DNA of 64,000 bases from Methylomonas koyamae (GTDB taxonomy: Bacteria; Pseudomonadota; Gammaproteobacteria; Methylococcales; Methylomonadaceae), in the NCBI RefSeq assembly GCF_001644025.1, contig NZ_LUUK01000226.1, positions 21,132 through 85,131 on the forward strand. The letters are read 5' to 3'. Below the pieces are notes generated by a model that ran no database searches, was not told where the DNA came from, and worked only from the letters and a program-made list of their open reading frames with translations. A program made the position numbers and the translations under genes. How positions within the stretch are numbered: position 1 is the first letter of the stretch; the number at the start of each line of letters is the position of its first letter. Shown in pieces: positions 38,866-47,712 of the stretch.

Positions 38866-39993
38866 ATGTCAACCCTGCGTACCCTGTTATTCACCGGCGG
38901 CCTGCTGCTGACGGCGCAAGCCGCCCAGGCTCGCGAGATCAACGTACCGGTGCCGATGGAATACGGCCTGATCAGAAGCGTACTGGTCAACCAGCTTTAC
39001 ACCGGCGCCGGCGAAACCGCGCGCGTCTGGAAGGACGGCAAGCAATGCAGTTTTTTGGATTTGTCCCAGCCGCAAATCGGCGGCGAGGACGGCTTGGTCA
39101 AAATCGAAAACCACGTGCAGGCCAAGATCGGCACCGCGCTCGGCAACAAATGCATGACCATCGTCGAATGGTCCGGCATTCTGCAAACCTTTCAACAGCC
39201 CACGCTGGATTCGACCGGTAACGTGCTGTCGTTTCCGGTCACTCGCACCCAGGCCTACGACGGCAACGGTCAAGCGCTGAACATCGACCAATTGCTGTCG
39301 CTGATTAAAAAAGCCGCCGAACCGAAACTGGCCTCGCTAAAAATCGACCTGAACCGGGCTCGCCCGGACATCGCCAAATCGCTGCTGCCGTTTATCTCGG
39401 CGGAGCACAGCGAAGACTGGCACGACGCGGTCAACAGTCTACGTTTCAACCAAGCCAAGGCCGACGCCAAGGGCTTGTTGCTAGGTGTCGGCTACACGGC
39501 CAACGACCGGAAAAGCGACGGGATCAAGTCGTCGCCGGTATTGACCGAAACCGAACTCGCGCAATGGCGGCAACTCTGGCAAAACTGGCAAGGCTCGGTC
39601 GAGCAAGCCATCGAACGCACCAAACTGACCGCCGCCGACGAATCGGCCAAGGCCACGATGCGCGAGGTTTTGGAAAAGGCCGGCAGCGCGTTCGAACAAG
39701 GTCTGACCGGCGAATACGTGGCGGAAAACGATCCGGTACGGAAATTTTTCAACAGCTCGTGGGACAAACTGGCACCGCTGCTGCGCTTGGCGTCCACGCA
39801 ACTGCCGGGCGGCGAGAACTTGCGCTACGTGACGCTGGTGGCCGCGACCGACCTGATGTACGAACTGGAATCGATAGGCTCGCCGCTCGGCCTGGAAGTC
39901 TCGTCCAACGGACTGCGTAAACTGGCGCGTTCGTTGATCGCCCAGGAATTTCCGAAAACCAAAACCAAGGGCAAACGCAAACATCAACAGTAG
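38866..39993 (+). CDS. Exported protein of unknown function, last gene of the suc-nad operon
   Basis: 375 residues with a clear signal peptide (STLRTLLFTGGLLLTAQAAQA, cut near ARE). The mature part contains two short cysteine-containing segments (KQCSFLDL, NKCMTIVEW) and a largely helical second half, ending in a very basic tail (KTKTKGKRKHQQ). It starts three bases after nadE. I do not recognise a domain; the position suggests cotranscription rather than a shared pathway. It is probably periplasmic. Confidence 0.75.
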   Translation: MSTLRTLLFTGGLLLTAQAAQAREINVPVPMEYGLIRSVLVNQLYTGAGETARVWKDGKQCSFLDLSQPQIGGEDGLVKIENHVQAKIGTALGNKCMTIVEWSGILQTFQQPTLDSTGNVLSFPVTRTQAYDGNGQALNIDQLLSLIKKAAEPKLASLKIDLNRARPDIAKSLLPFISAEHSEDWHDAVNSLRFNQAKADAKGLLLGVGYTANDRKSDGIKSSPVLTETELAQWRQLWQNWQGSVEQAIERTKLTAADESAKATMREVLEKAGSAFEQGLTGEYVAENDPVRKFFNSSWDKLAPLLRLASTQLPGGENLRYVTLVAATDLMYELESIGSPLGLEVSSNGLRKLARSLIAQEFPKTKTKGKRKHQQ

Positions 39994-40215
39994 GAACCGT
40001 CCCGCCGCGCGCTGGCTTTGTCGGCAACGCGCGGCACGGAGTCAAAGCCCAGACACGACATAACGGGCCGGCTGCCGCCGGCCTGAAACCCGCACTGCTA
40101 CAAAACTGTTTTATTGCAAGGGATTTTGCGCTAAATTCGCGCGTCATCCCGGCTTCGGGAGTAACGCCTTTTCGGTCCGGCGGCCGATTGCCGGAGCGTT
40201 GTTTTCGGGAGCGCC

Positions 40216-42315
40216 ATGCACGAATCACAGCCCCATTTGTTCGATATGCAGGCTTACATGCCGCACGGCCAATGTTACTTATGGCAAAGCGACTTGCTGT
40301 TGTTGCATACCGTGTCCGACGCGCTGATCGTGCTGTCTTACTACTCCATTCCGTTCGCGATGGTGTATGTGTTAAAGCGCCGCCAGGACATACAATTCGG
40401 CTGGGTATACTGGCTATTCGGTCTGTTTATCTTCCTATGCGGCACCACCCATTTACTGAGTATCTGGAACGTTTGGGTACCCGATTATTGGGCGTCGGGA
40501 CTGGTCAAACTGGCTACCGCCGCGGCTTCGTTGACCACGGCAGTCTTAATCTGGCCGCTGATCCCGAAAATTCTGGCGATACCCAGCCAAAGCCAACTGA
40601 TGGCCGCCAACGCTGCGCTGGCCAAGGAAATCGACAATCACCGTAAGACCGAACGCGAACTGCGCAAGCTGTCTTTGGCGATGCAATACAGTTCCAGCAT
40701 GGTCATCATCACCGACCACCAGGCCAAGGTCGAATACTGCAATCCGGCATTTTATCGGATCACCGGATTTACCGAACAAGAAGTGATCGGCCACAAAGCC
40801 AATTTATTGAAATCCGATCTGACCGCCAACGAAATCTACGACGAATTGTGGCAAACCCTGAATGCCGGCCAGGACTGGCACGGCGAATTCCTGAACCGCA
40901 AGAAAAACGGCGACTTATTCTGGTGTCTGGAGTCGATCACGCCGATTCTGGACGACGATAACGCCATCAGCCACTTTGTCTCCATCATCCACGACATTAG
41001 CGACCGCAAGGATTCGGAAGAAATCATCAAGCATCTAGCGTATTTCGACCCGCTGACGGACTTGCCCAACCGCGCCCTGTTCAACGAACGGCTGGCGCAA
41101 TCTATTAGTCAGGCGCGCCGGCATCGCACCGAGTTCGCGTTGCTCTACATGGATTTGGACCGATTTAAGAATATCAACGACACGCTGGGGCATCTGGTCG
41201 GCGACAAACTGTTGATCGAAGTCGGCAAGCGCGTCACCGCTTGCTTGCGCGAGCACGAAACCGTGGCCCGCCTGGGCGGTGACGAATTCGCGATCATCGG
41301 ACTAAATCTGCGCACCGCCACCGATGCCGGCGAAATCGCTCGGCGGGTGATCGAGCAAGTCAACCAAGCATTTTTTATCGACGACCACCAATTGTTTATC
41401 GGTACCAGTCTGGGCATCGGGGTGTATCCGGCCGACGGGGAAAACAGCGAAACCTTGATCAAACACGCCGACGACGCGCTCTACCAGGCCAAACAGCGCG
41501 GCCGCAATAAATTCGAATTCTACGACGCGTCGGCCAACGCCCTGTCCTTGCGGCGCGTGACGCTGGAGCAGCATTTGCATCAGGCGCTGGCCCGGGGCGA
41601 ATTCCAATTGCGCTATCTGCCGCTAGTAGCCTTGCCCGGCGGCGCGCCGGTCGGGGTCGAAGTGTTGTTGCGCTGGCACCCGGACATCGGCGAGGTTCAA
41701 CCGGACGAATTCATTCCCATCGCCGAAGACAGCGGCCTGATCGTCGAGATCGGCGCTTGGGTATTGCGTACCGCCTGCCGCGACATTCTAACCTTGCCGG
41801 CCGCGGCCGGCTTGATGCTGGCGATCAATCTGTCACCCCGCCAGTTCAAGCAACCCGACCTGATGAATCGCATCGACGCGATACTGGCGGAAACCGGTTT
41901 CCCGGCCAGCCGCCTGGCATTCGAAATGACCGAAAACATGTTGATGGACAATTTGGACGCGGCGATCGCGCAAATGCGGGCGATGAAAAGCCGCGACATG
42001 CGCCTGAGCATCGACGACTTCGGCACCGGTTTCTCGTCGCTGAGTAATTTGCGTCAGCTGCCGATCGACACGCTGAAAATCGATAAGTCCTTCATCGACG
42101 ACCTCCACGCGGAAACCGGCGACGCCTGTATCGTCCGTTCCATCGTCGGTTTAGCGCACGGCATCCATTTGCAGGTGGTCGCCGAGGGCGTCGAAAACGA
42201 GCGGCAAACCGCTATGCTAGGCGCGCTAGATTGCGATCTGGCGCAAGGCTTTCACTTCAGCGCGCCGTTGAACCTGGCGGAACTCCGCGGCTACTTGGAA
42301 ACCGGCCGGCCTTAA
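40216..42315 (+). CDS. Ethylene-receptor-like (ETR1-type) membrane PAS-GGDEF-EAL protein
   Basis: 699 residues. The N-terminal domain (about 25-120) has three membrane helices and closely matches the ethylene-binding domain of plant ETR1 and cyanobacterial homologues. The copper/ethylene residues align with the same spacing: D35 (HTVSDAL), Y42, I45-P46 (SYYSIP), and C75 with H79 (FLCGTTHL). Then come PAS (about 155-262), an intact GGDEF (354-358) and an EAL-type domain reading EVL (482-484) with later motifs kept. It probably binds Cu(I) and a small olefin such as ethylene and alters c-di-GMP. It stands alone and is convergent with the PPi-PEPCK-like gene, 2 bases apart. Confidence 0.88.
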   Translation: MHESQPHLFDMQAYMPHGQCYLWQSDLLLLHTVSDALIVLSYYSIPFAMVYVLKRRQDIQFGWVYWLFGLFIFLCGTTHLLSIWNVWVPDYWASGLVKLATAAASLTTAVLIWPLIPKILAIPSQSQLMAANAALAKEIDNHRKTERELRKLSLAMQYSSSMVIITDHQAKVEYCNPAFYRITGFTEQEVIGHKANLLKSDLTANEIYDELWQTLNAGQDWHGEFLNRKKNGDLFWCLESITPILDDDNAISHFVSIIHDISDRKDSEEIIKHLAYFDPLTDLPNRALFNERLAQSISQARRHRTEFALLYMDLDRFKNINDTLGHLVGDKLLIEVGKRVTACLREHETVARLGGDEFAIIGLNLRTATDAGEIARRVIEQVNQAFFIDDHQLFIGTSLGIGVYPADGENSETLIKHADDALYQAKQRGRNKFEFYDASANALSLRRVTLEQHLHQALARGEFQLRYLPLVALPGGAPVGVEVLLRWHPDIGEVQPDEFIPIAEDSGLIVEIGAWVLRTACRDILTLPAAAGLMLAINLSPRQFKQPDLMNRIDAILAETGFPASRLAFEMTENMLMDNLDAAIAQMRAMKSRDMRLSIDDFGTGFSSLSNLRQLPIDTLKIDKSFIDDLHAETGDACIVRSIVGLAHGIHLQVVAEGVENERQTAMLGALDCDLAQGFHFSAPLNLAELRGYLETGRP

Positions 42316-42317
42316 GC

Positions 42318-45300
42318 CTAGCCCGCGGCATAAGGTCCAAGCGGATCGGCGCCCAGCGTGCCGACCAGCGTTTGCGGATAATCCGCCGCCGACACCGCCA
42401 GCAAGCGGGTCTTCGCCCGTTGCAAGCGCTCGACCAAATTCAATTCCGCCGCCGGCGCCTGGTGTCCGCTGGCGTTCAAAAAGGTTTGCAAATAATCGAC
42501 ATGACCCTGCCAAAGTGCAATGTCTCGCTGTTGTTTAATACTCAGCCGCTCGCGGTACCAATCGGAAGCCAACAAAGCCTCGCGGCCAAACATGGCTCGG
42601 ATTTGCGGATGACTGGCGTCCATTCCCTGGTAGTATCCGTCGGCCATGATATGCAGCAAGGCGAACAGCGGCGGGCAAGCGTCTTGAATGCTGCCATCCT
42701 CGAAATACTGCCGGGCCACCCGCTGCTGGGTATCGACGATATTGTTAACCCCTTCCACAAACACCGCCAGACTCTGCCGTTCGGGTTGCAAAATCTCGTC
42801 GGTGAACACCGCGTAAGGATTATCGAAAATCTTGCCCATCAAGCCATGCACGAAGTGGCTGGTAATCCGGTAACCCAAACGGCTGGCCAACACCTTGCGC
42901 CCTTGGTACTCAAAGTCCCGCACCGCTTCCAGATAGCCGTGCTGGATCAGATAGTCCGGCCGGCGCTCGCGCGGCGGCAAGCGCGCCCAGATTTCCGGGA
43001 TCAACAGGCTGATGTCGTGATCGACCCGGGTATCCGGCCCGATGAAACCGGCCGAACTGGAAAAGCCCGGATAGTCGGTCAGGATGAACGATACCAAGGC
43101 ATTGTTCAGATCGGCGGTCGGACGCAACGCGTTAAACGGTCCCTTGGTCAAAGCGCCTTCGCTACCGGCGCCGGTCGTGGACGGCGACTTGCCGGTCAAC
43201 GAACAGATAAAGTCCATGAACAATTCCGGCAATTCCTGATAATGAATCGGGTTGTAAACCGCCAGCGGGCGAATGCCGGGTTCCGGCGGATTGTTCCGCC
43301 GCCCGGTCAGCACCGCGTCGACCGGATGACAGAGCGGCTCCGACAACGGAATCTTGCGGTGCAGGCGGGCGCCGATTTCGGCGATGTATTTGCGAATCGG
43401 GTTGACGATGTCGGCGCGAGTTTCCAGATAGCGCGGGTTCTTGGACGGCTTGCCGTCGACCAAGCGCGGATGCGCCGACGACACGACGAAACCGCTGGCG
43501 TCGCGGTAGGCTTGGTTCAACAGAGTCCGCATCGCCGGCGTGAAACGCGAGAAGGTCGTCACATCCTCGACGACCGCCGCCAGCTTGGCGCGATCGAGCG
43601 GTTCGAAGTTGGCGATGAAATTGCCCGGCGCGGCCATATTGGCCTCGGTTTGCTTGTCGTAGCCGGGAATGATCGCGTCGTCGGGCCGTTGAAACAGCCG
43701 ATATTCGCAGTTGCTGACCAATTTAACGCTATGCGGGTAGTCGGTCAGCGGCAACCAAGCCTTGATCCGGTCGGCGGGCACCACCACCGAGGCGGTGATG
43801 TCGTCTTCCATCTGCACTTTCTCGGCGGCGATGTAATCCTGACGGACCTTGAAGGTGCGCCAGCCGCCCTCCTGATCGAAGCCGACCCGCAAATAGGTGG
43901 CTACGATTTTGCGCTGATCCAGTTTCAACTCGTGGCCCGGCGCGCCGTCGATCACGTCCACCGACAAATGGTCGCGCCAGCGGCCTTCCCATTCACTGCG
44001 ATAAAAGCGTTTAATCAAGAATACCAACGCGAAAATACTGGGCGGAATCGACTTCAACCAAGTGTTGAACTCCGGCGTGTAATAAGGCGACGGGGTCAGC
44101 AATTTGATGACAGACCCGAGACTGCGTTCGTCGCTGAGTATTGGTCTGGCCGGATCGCGATCTTCATGCTCGTGACCGGGCAGAAAGCGTCCGCTCCGAT
44201 AATCCTTGTCGAAGATTGCTTGGACCCGATCCAGGTCGTTCTGCAAGTCGTCGACGAACAGCGGACCGTAGATCACCGCATCTTCGATGGACTTGGAGAT
44301 TTCCGATTTGCCGCCGCCCGACACGGTACACGGCTTGTGGCAGAACGTGCCTTCGGCGACGGTGCCGACCAAGCGCCAGGACGGCGCGCCGGGATGTTTG
44401 CACATCTCGATTTTATAGCCGTTAGGCTGAATGTAAATTTTGCCGGGCTGTAGGCGGATACTGTGTGCTTGCCCGTTACGCACCCAGCTGATGCGTTGCG
44501 TGGTTAAGCTCATCCGCAAATCTTGCGGCACGTAGACGATGTCCGGGTACTGCCGGTCGATCGCGTAGCCTTCCGGCCGGATGTCCATGATGGCGCCGTA
44601 GCGGTAAGCCATGTCGTCGAAGTCGTAACCCGGCTCGCGAGTCAGGCTGCCGATGCCGAATTCGTCGCCGTGATTGAAGCGGCGAAACGCCAGTGCGCCG
44701 CCGGCGTGTTCTTCCTCGGCCAACCCGTAGAGGTTGGCGGCGTAACTGATCTGGGTTTTGACTTCCTTCTTGCAATAACCGTAATAGTTGTCGGCCAACA
44801 AGGTAACGATAACGCCGGAGCGGTCGCGGGCGGTTAGCTTGAAGGCCTGCCCGTCGTTGTAGAGTTCGTCGGGGGTTTGCCAGCACATGCCGTCGGCGCG
44901 CTGCCGATCGGTCGCCGCTTCCCAATGCGGCAAACCGACTTGCTGCTTGGTCAGTTTGGCCAGATGCGGCGCCAATATCACGCAACCGCTGTGCCCGCTC
45001 CAATGGTCCACGTCCAGCCCAGCATCGCACTCAGGCAAGGCCGGGTTGCCGCCGTTGCCGAAGATGCTTTCGACGAAATCCAGATTGCTGACCAAATTGC
45101 CGGGCGCGAAGAAGCGAATCTCCATCGTCTTTTCGGCCGACACGCCGGGTATCTCCGGACATACGACCGGCCGCAACAGCAGCGATGCGAACATCCGCGC
45201 CGGTCTGGCCTGCTTGGCGGTAAACGGCAACGTCAACATGTCGGCCGGTGGTTTCAGCGCTTCCGCCAACATCAGCGCAAACGTCAATTTTGGGACTTGC

Positions 45301-45791
45301 TTCTTGTCGCCCGGCACCGGCAGGCCGCCATCCGCAATGTGAAACGAGCCTTTGGTCGTGCGCCGGTCGCTCGCCGGATTGTGCAAAACCCCTTGCTTGA
45401 CTCGAAAACTGGACACGATTTCCGAGCGAAATTCGTCCTCGCCGATCGGCAGCGACAACTCGCGAGCGACGCCGTGGCGATCCAGTTCGAAGGTCATCGT
45501 GGGCAAGCTCGGCACCGCCGGCAAATTCAAGTCTGCGCAATAGCGATCGAGGAAGTTCTGAATCCGCCGGTCGGCCGGATACAACGACGAACTGGCCAAC
45601 AGCCGACTCTTCTCCAAGTAGCTATTCAGCAAGTCCTGAGCGGTGTCCATGAAACGCGCCGAGGCGGCGTCGACACAGATCGGCTGCCCGCAAGAAGCCA
45701 ATTTCAGGTTGATATAGAGATGTAGTTGCTGCCTGGCCGCCGTTTCGTCCGGCTCGACCGCTCCCAACCCCAGTGCTCTCGCTAAGTCCAT
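42318..45791 (-). CDS. Putative PPi-type phosphoenolpyruvate carboxykinase
   Basis: 1157 residues, soluble, with no signal peptide. Size and several blocks fit the PPi-dependent PEP carboxykinases described from Entamoeba and Propionibacterium, which interconvert oxaloacetate + PPi and PEP + CO2 + Pi: NYYGYCKKEVKTQISYAANL (335-354) and a P-loop-like SGGGKSE (491-497) after FCHKPCTV. The assignment rests on memory of the family, not on a search. It would suit a methanotroph, where PPi-dependent phosphofructokinase and PPi metabolism are common. The gene stands alone, with a divergent ECF sigma gene about 290 bases upstream. The ATG at 45791 lacks a strong ribosome-binding site. Confidence 0.6.
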   Translation of the reverse strand: MDLARALGLGAVEPDETAARQQLHLYINLKLASCGQPICVDAASARFMDTAQDLLNSYLEKSRLLASSSLYPADRRIQNFLDRYCADLNLPAVPSLPTMTFELDRHGVARELSLPIGEDEFRSEIVSSFRVKQGVLHNPASDRRTTKGSFHIADGGLPVPGDKKQVPKLTFALMLAEALKPPADMLTLPFTAKQARPARMFASLLLRPVVCPEIPGVSAEKTMEIRFFAPGNLVSNLDFVESIFGNGGNPALPECDAGLDVDHWSGHSGCVILAPHLAKLTKQQVGLPHWEAATDRQRADGMCWQTPDELYNDGQAFKLTARDRSGVIVTLLADNYYGYCKKEVKTQISYAANLYGLAEEEHAGGALAFRRFNHGDEFGIGSLTREPGYDFDDMAYRYGAIMDIRPEGYAIDRQYPDIVYVPQDLRMSLTTQRISWVRNGQAHSIRLQPGKIYIQPNGYKIEMCKHPGAPSWRLVGTVAEGTFCHKPCTVSGGGKSEISKSIEDAVIYGPLFVDDLQNDLDRVQAIFDKDYRSGRFLPGHEHEDRDPARPILSDERSLGSVIKLLTPSPYYTPEFNTWLKSIPPSIFALVFLIKRFYRSEWEGRWRDHLSVDVIDGAPGHELKLDQRKIVATYLRVGFDQEGGWRTFKVRQDYIAAEKVQMEDDITASVVVPADRIKAWLPLTDYPHSVKLVSNCEYRLFQRPDDAIIPGYDKQTEANMAAPGNFIANFEPLDRAKLAAVVEDVTTFSRFTPAMRTLLNQAYRDASGFVVSSAHPRLVDGKPSKNPRYLETRADIVNPIRKYIAEIGARLHRKIPLSEPLCHPVDAVLTGRRNNPPEPGIRPLAVYNPIHYQELPELFMDFICSLTGKSPSTTGAGSEGALTKGPFNALRPTADLNNALVSFILTDYPGFSSSAGFIGPDTRVDHDISLLIPEIWARLPPRERRPDYLIQHGYLEAVRDFEYQGRKVLASRLGYRITSHFVHGLMGKIFDNPYAVFTDEILQPERQSLAVFVEGVNNIVDTQQRVARQYFEDGSIQDACPPLFALLHIMADGYYQGMDASHPQIRAMFGREALLASDWYRERLSIKQQRDIALWQGHVDYLQTFLNASGHQAPAAELNLVERLQRAKTRLLAVSAADYPQTLVGTLGADPLGPYAAG

Positions 45792-46079
45792 GGTTGCCCC
45801 CGCTGCTTGTCAATGGTGGCGGCATCATAGCGGAAAGCGAAGGATTAGGGCAGCGGAAGCGATCGCCCCTATAGATGCCGACCGAATCGCGGTCGCCGGC
45901 AAAATACGGCATTTCCCACACCCCGCTAGGTCATTTGCCGTAGTTTTTCCGCGCCGACGCCACTCCGGCTCCTCCCCAAAAAGACTTCGATCCAGAAACA
46001 ACAAGCCTTAACAGGAAACTGGCATATTGATTGCGAATTTCTAGGGTTTTATCCGCCAAGTTTGCCGCGGAGGCAGCCC

Positions 46080-46592
46080 ATGACCGCCATCACGTTACAC
46101 CAGCAGCAAATCGTCGAATTGTTTCGCGACCACCGAGACACCGTGGTCGCCTATTTGCTACAGCGGGTTAATTGCCCGGATACTGCTCAGGATCTCAGTC
46201 AAGAAACCTATTTACGCTTGCTGCGCAAACACGAGCTCAGCCATGACGAAAACTTGACCGGCTATCTATTTCGCACAGCCGAGCGCCTCGCGATAGACTT
46301 TGTCCGTCAGAATCGCCGCCGGGAAATGCGCGAGACCATCATTGACGAAACCGTCCCCTGCCCTGCCAAGCAACCGGACGAATCTGCTATGCTTGGTCAA
46401 CAGTGCCAACGCTTGCTGCAAGCCATCGCCGGACTGCCTGGCCAATGCCGACACATTTTTCTGCTGCGCAAATTCGATGAACTCAGCTACCACGACATCG
46501 CCAAGCAACTGGGCATTTCGGAAAAGACGGTCCAGCGTCAATTGGTCAAAGCCATGTTGCGCTGCCATCAGGCCTTGCTAGAAACCGGTTGA
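46080..46592 (+). CDS. FecI-type ECF RNA polymerase sigma factor
   Basis: 170 residues from the ATG at 46080, chosen because GGAGG lies seven bases upstream; a TTG six codons earlier is rejected. Region 2 is seen in VNCPDTAQDLSQETYLRLLR and TGYLFRTAERLAIDFVRQNR; region 4 in LPGQCRHIFLLRKFDELSYHDIAKQLGISEKTVQ. FecI-type sigma factors are held by a FecR-like anti-sigma protein and direct transcription of an outer-membrane receptor gene. fecR-like and receptor genes follow directly. No convincing Fur box was seen upstream. Confidence 0.9.
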   Translation: MTAITLHQQQIVELFRDHRDTVVAYLLQRVNCPDTAQDLSQETYLRLLRKHELSHDENLTGYLFRTAERLAIDFVRQNRRREMRETIIDETVPCPAKQPDESAMLGQQCQRLLQAIAGLPGQCRHIFLLRKFDELSYHDIAKQLGISEKTVQRQLVKAMLRCHQALLETG

Positions 46593-46600
46593 GACCCGCC

Positions 46601-47554
46601 ATGAAGACCGCCGCCGAACAACAAAATCTGCTGAAGCAAGCCGCGACTTGGTTCGTGGAATTGCAATCGGAACAGTGCACCGATCTGTTGCGCCAACAGT
46701 TCGAAGACTGGTTGACTGAAAACCCCACCCACAGCCAAGCGTATTTCGAAATCGAACAGCTCTGGGGCGACATCGACACGCTGAAAGGCCGGGATGTCCC
46801 CGGCCTGAACGACGCTCGCGCCGCCGGCCGCCGCTCCTGGCGCAAAACCTCCGCACTGTTCAGCGCGCTGCTCGCCTGCGGCTTACTGGGCGGCGCCTGG
46901 TGGCAACACGCCAGCGCTCCTCAGGAGACCTACCAAACCGGCATCGGCGAACGCCGCACCGTCGTCCTCGGCGACGGATCGAGCATACAGCTGAATACCG
47001 CGACTCGACTCAGTGTCAGAATGTCCTGGCTACGCCGGGAAGTCGAATTGCAGCAAGGCGAAGCGCTGTTCGACGTCGCGCATCGCAATTGGCAACCGTT
47101 TGGCGTCGCCGTCGGCGGGATTCGAATCAGCGACATAGGTACCGTATTCAACGTCCGGCGCAGCGCGGCGGGAACGGCGGTAGCAGTTCTGGAAGGCGAA
47201 GTGGAACTGCGCAAGGAATCCAGCTGGATCGGCCAGAACTTGCGCGCCGGTTTCAGCCGGCAAATCGACGCCAACGGCCGCTGGTTGCCAATCCAGCCCG
47301 CCACCCGCGAACGATCTCTCGCCTGGACGGACGGCCAGCTTTGGTTCGACCATACCCCGCTCGCCGATGTGACGGCGGAGTTGGAACGCTACCATCCGGT
47401 GCATTTCGTGTTGGCCGCCCCCGAACTGGCGCGCCAGACCGTCAGCGGCCGCTTCGATGCCGACGATTTAAAACCGTTTTTGCTGGCGCTCGAAAAAATC
47501 CTGCCGGTTCGGGTACAACAGCAAAAACAGACCATCGTACTGCATCCGCGCTAA
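46601..47554 (+). CDS. FecR-type inner-membrane anti-sigma/sigma regulator
   Basis: 317 residues from the ATG at 46601, nine bases after the sigma gene. The N-terminal cytoplasmic part (LLKQAATWFVELQSEQ, FEDWLTENPTHSQAYFEIE) is the DUF4880/FecR-N type that binds the sigma factor. One membrane helix (about 90-107) follows, then the periplasmic FecR domain (TGIGERRTVVLGDGSSIQLN, VAVLEGEVELR) that contacts the receptor's N-terminal signalling domain. It carries the signal of ligand-loaded receptor to the sigma factor. Confidence 0.92.
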   Translation: MKTAAEQQNLLKQAATWFVELQSEQCTDLLRQQFEDWLTENPTHSQAYFEIEQLWGDIDTLKGRDVPGLNDARAAGRRSWRKTSALFSALLACGLLGGAWWQHASAPQETYQTGIGERRTVVLGDGSSIQLNTATRLSVRMSWLRREVELQQGEALFDVAHRNWQPFGVAVGGIRISDIGTVFNVRRSAAGTAVAVLEGEVELRKESSWIGQNLRAGFSRQIDANGRWLPIQPATRERSLAWTDGQLWFDHTPLADVTAELERYHPVHFVLAAPELARQTVSGRFDADDLKPFLLALEKILPVRVQQQKQTIVLHPR

Positions 47555-47712
47555 ACCCTTTGCCAGACTGGATTTTTCCGGCACAAGCGCTTCGCTAGAG
47601 CTGTTCAAACATGGCTCTGCAAAAATAATTGTCCAGTTCGTCTGTTCCGGATCGTTATTAGGTATTAAGGCAAACACGATCTTGCCGCAATCCACGAAAC
47701 CAGGAGATCAAC

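Noticed and set aside
42231..44453. A 740-codon open frame antisense to the putative PPi-PEPCK
   Set aside because: It is a shadow of the GC-rich codon pattern of the real gene. It overlaps the 3' end of the Etr-like gene, has an Arg/Gln/His-rich composition and matches no family.
45792..46079. Fur box upstream of the FecI-like gene
   Set aside because: An AT-rich stretch near 46020-46045 has some ATT/AAT pattern, but it does not match the 19-bp consensus well enough.
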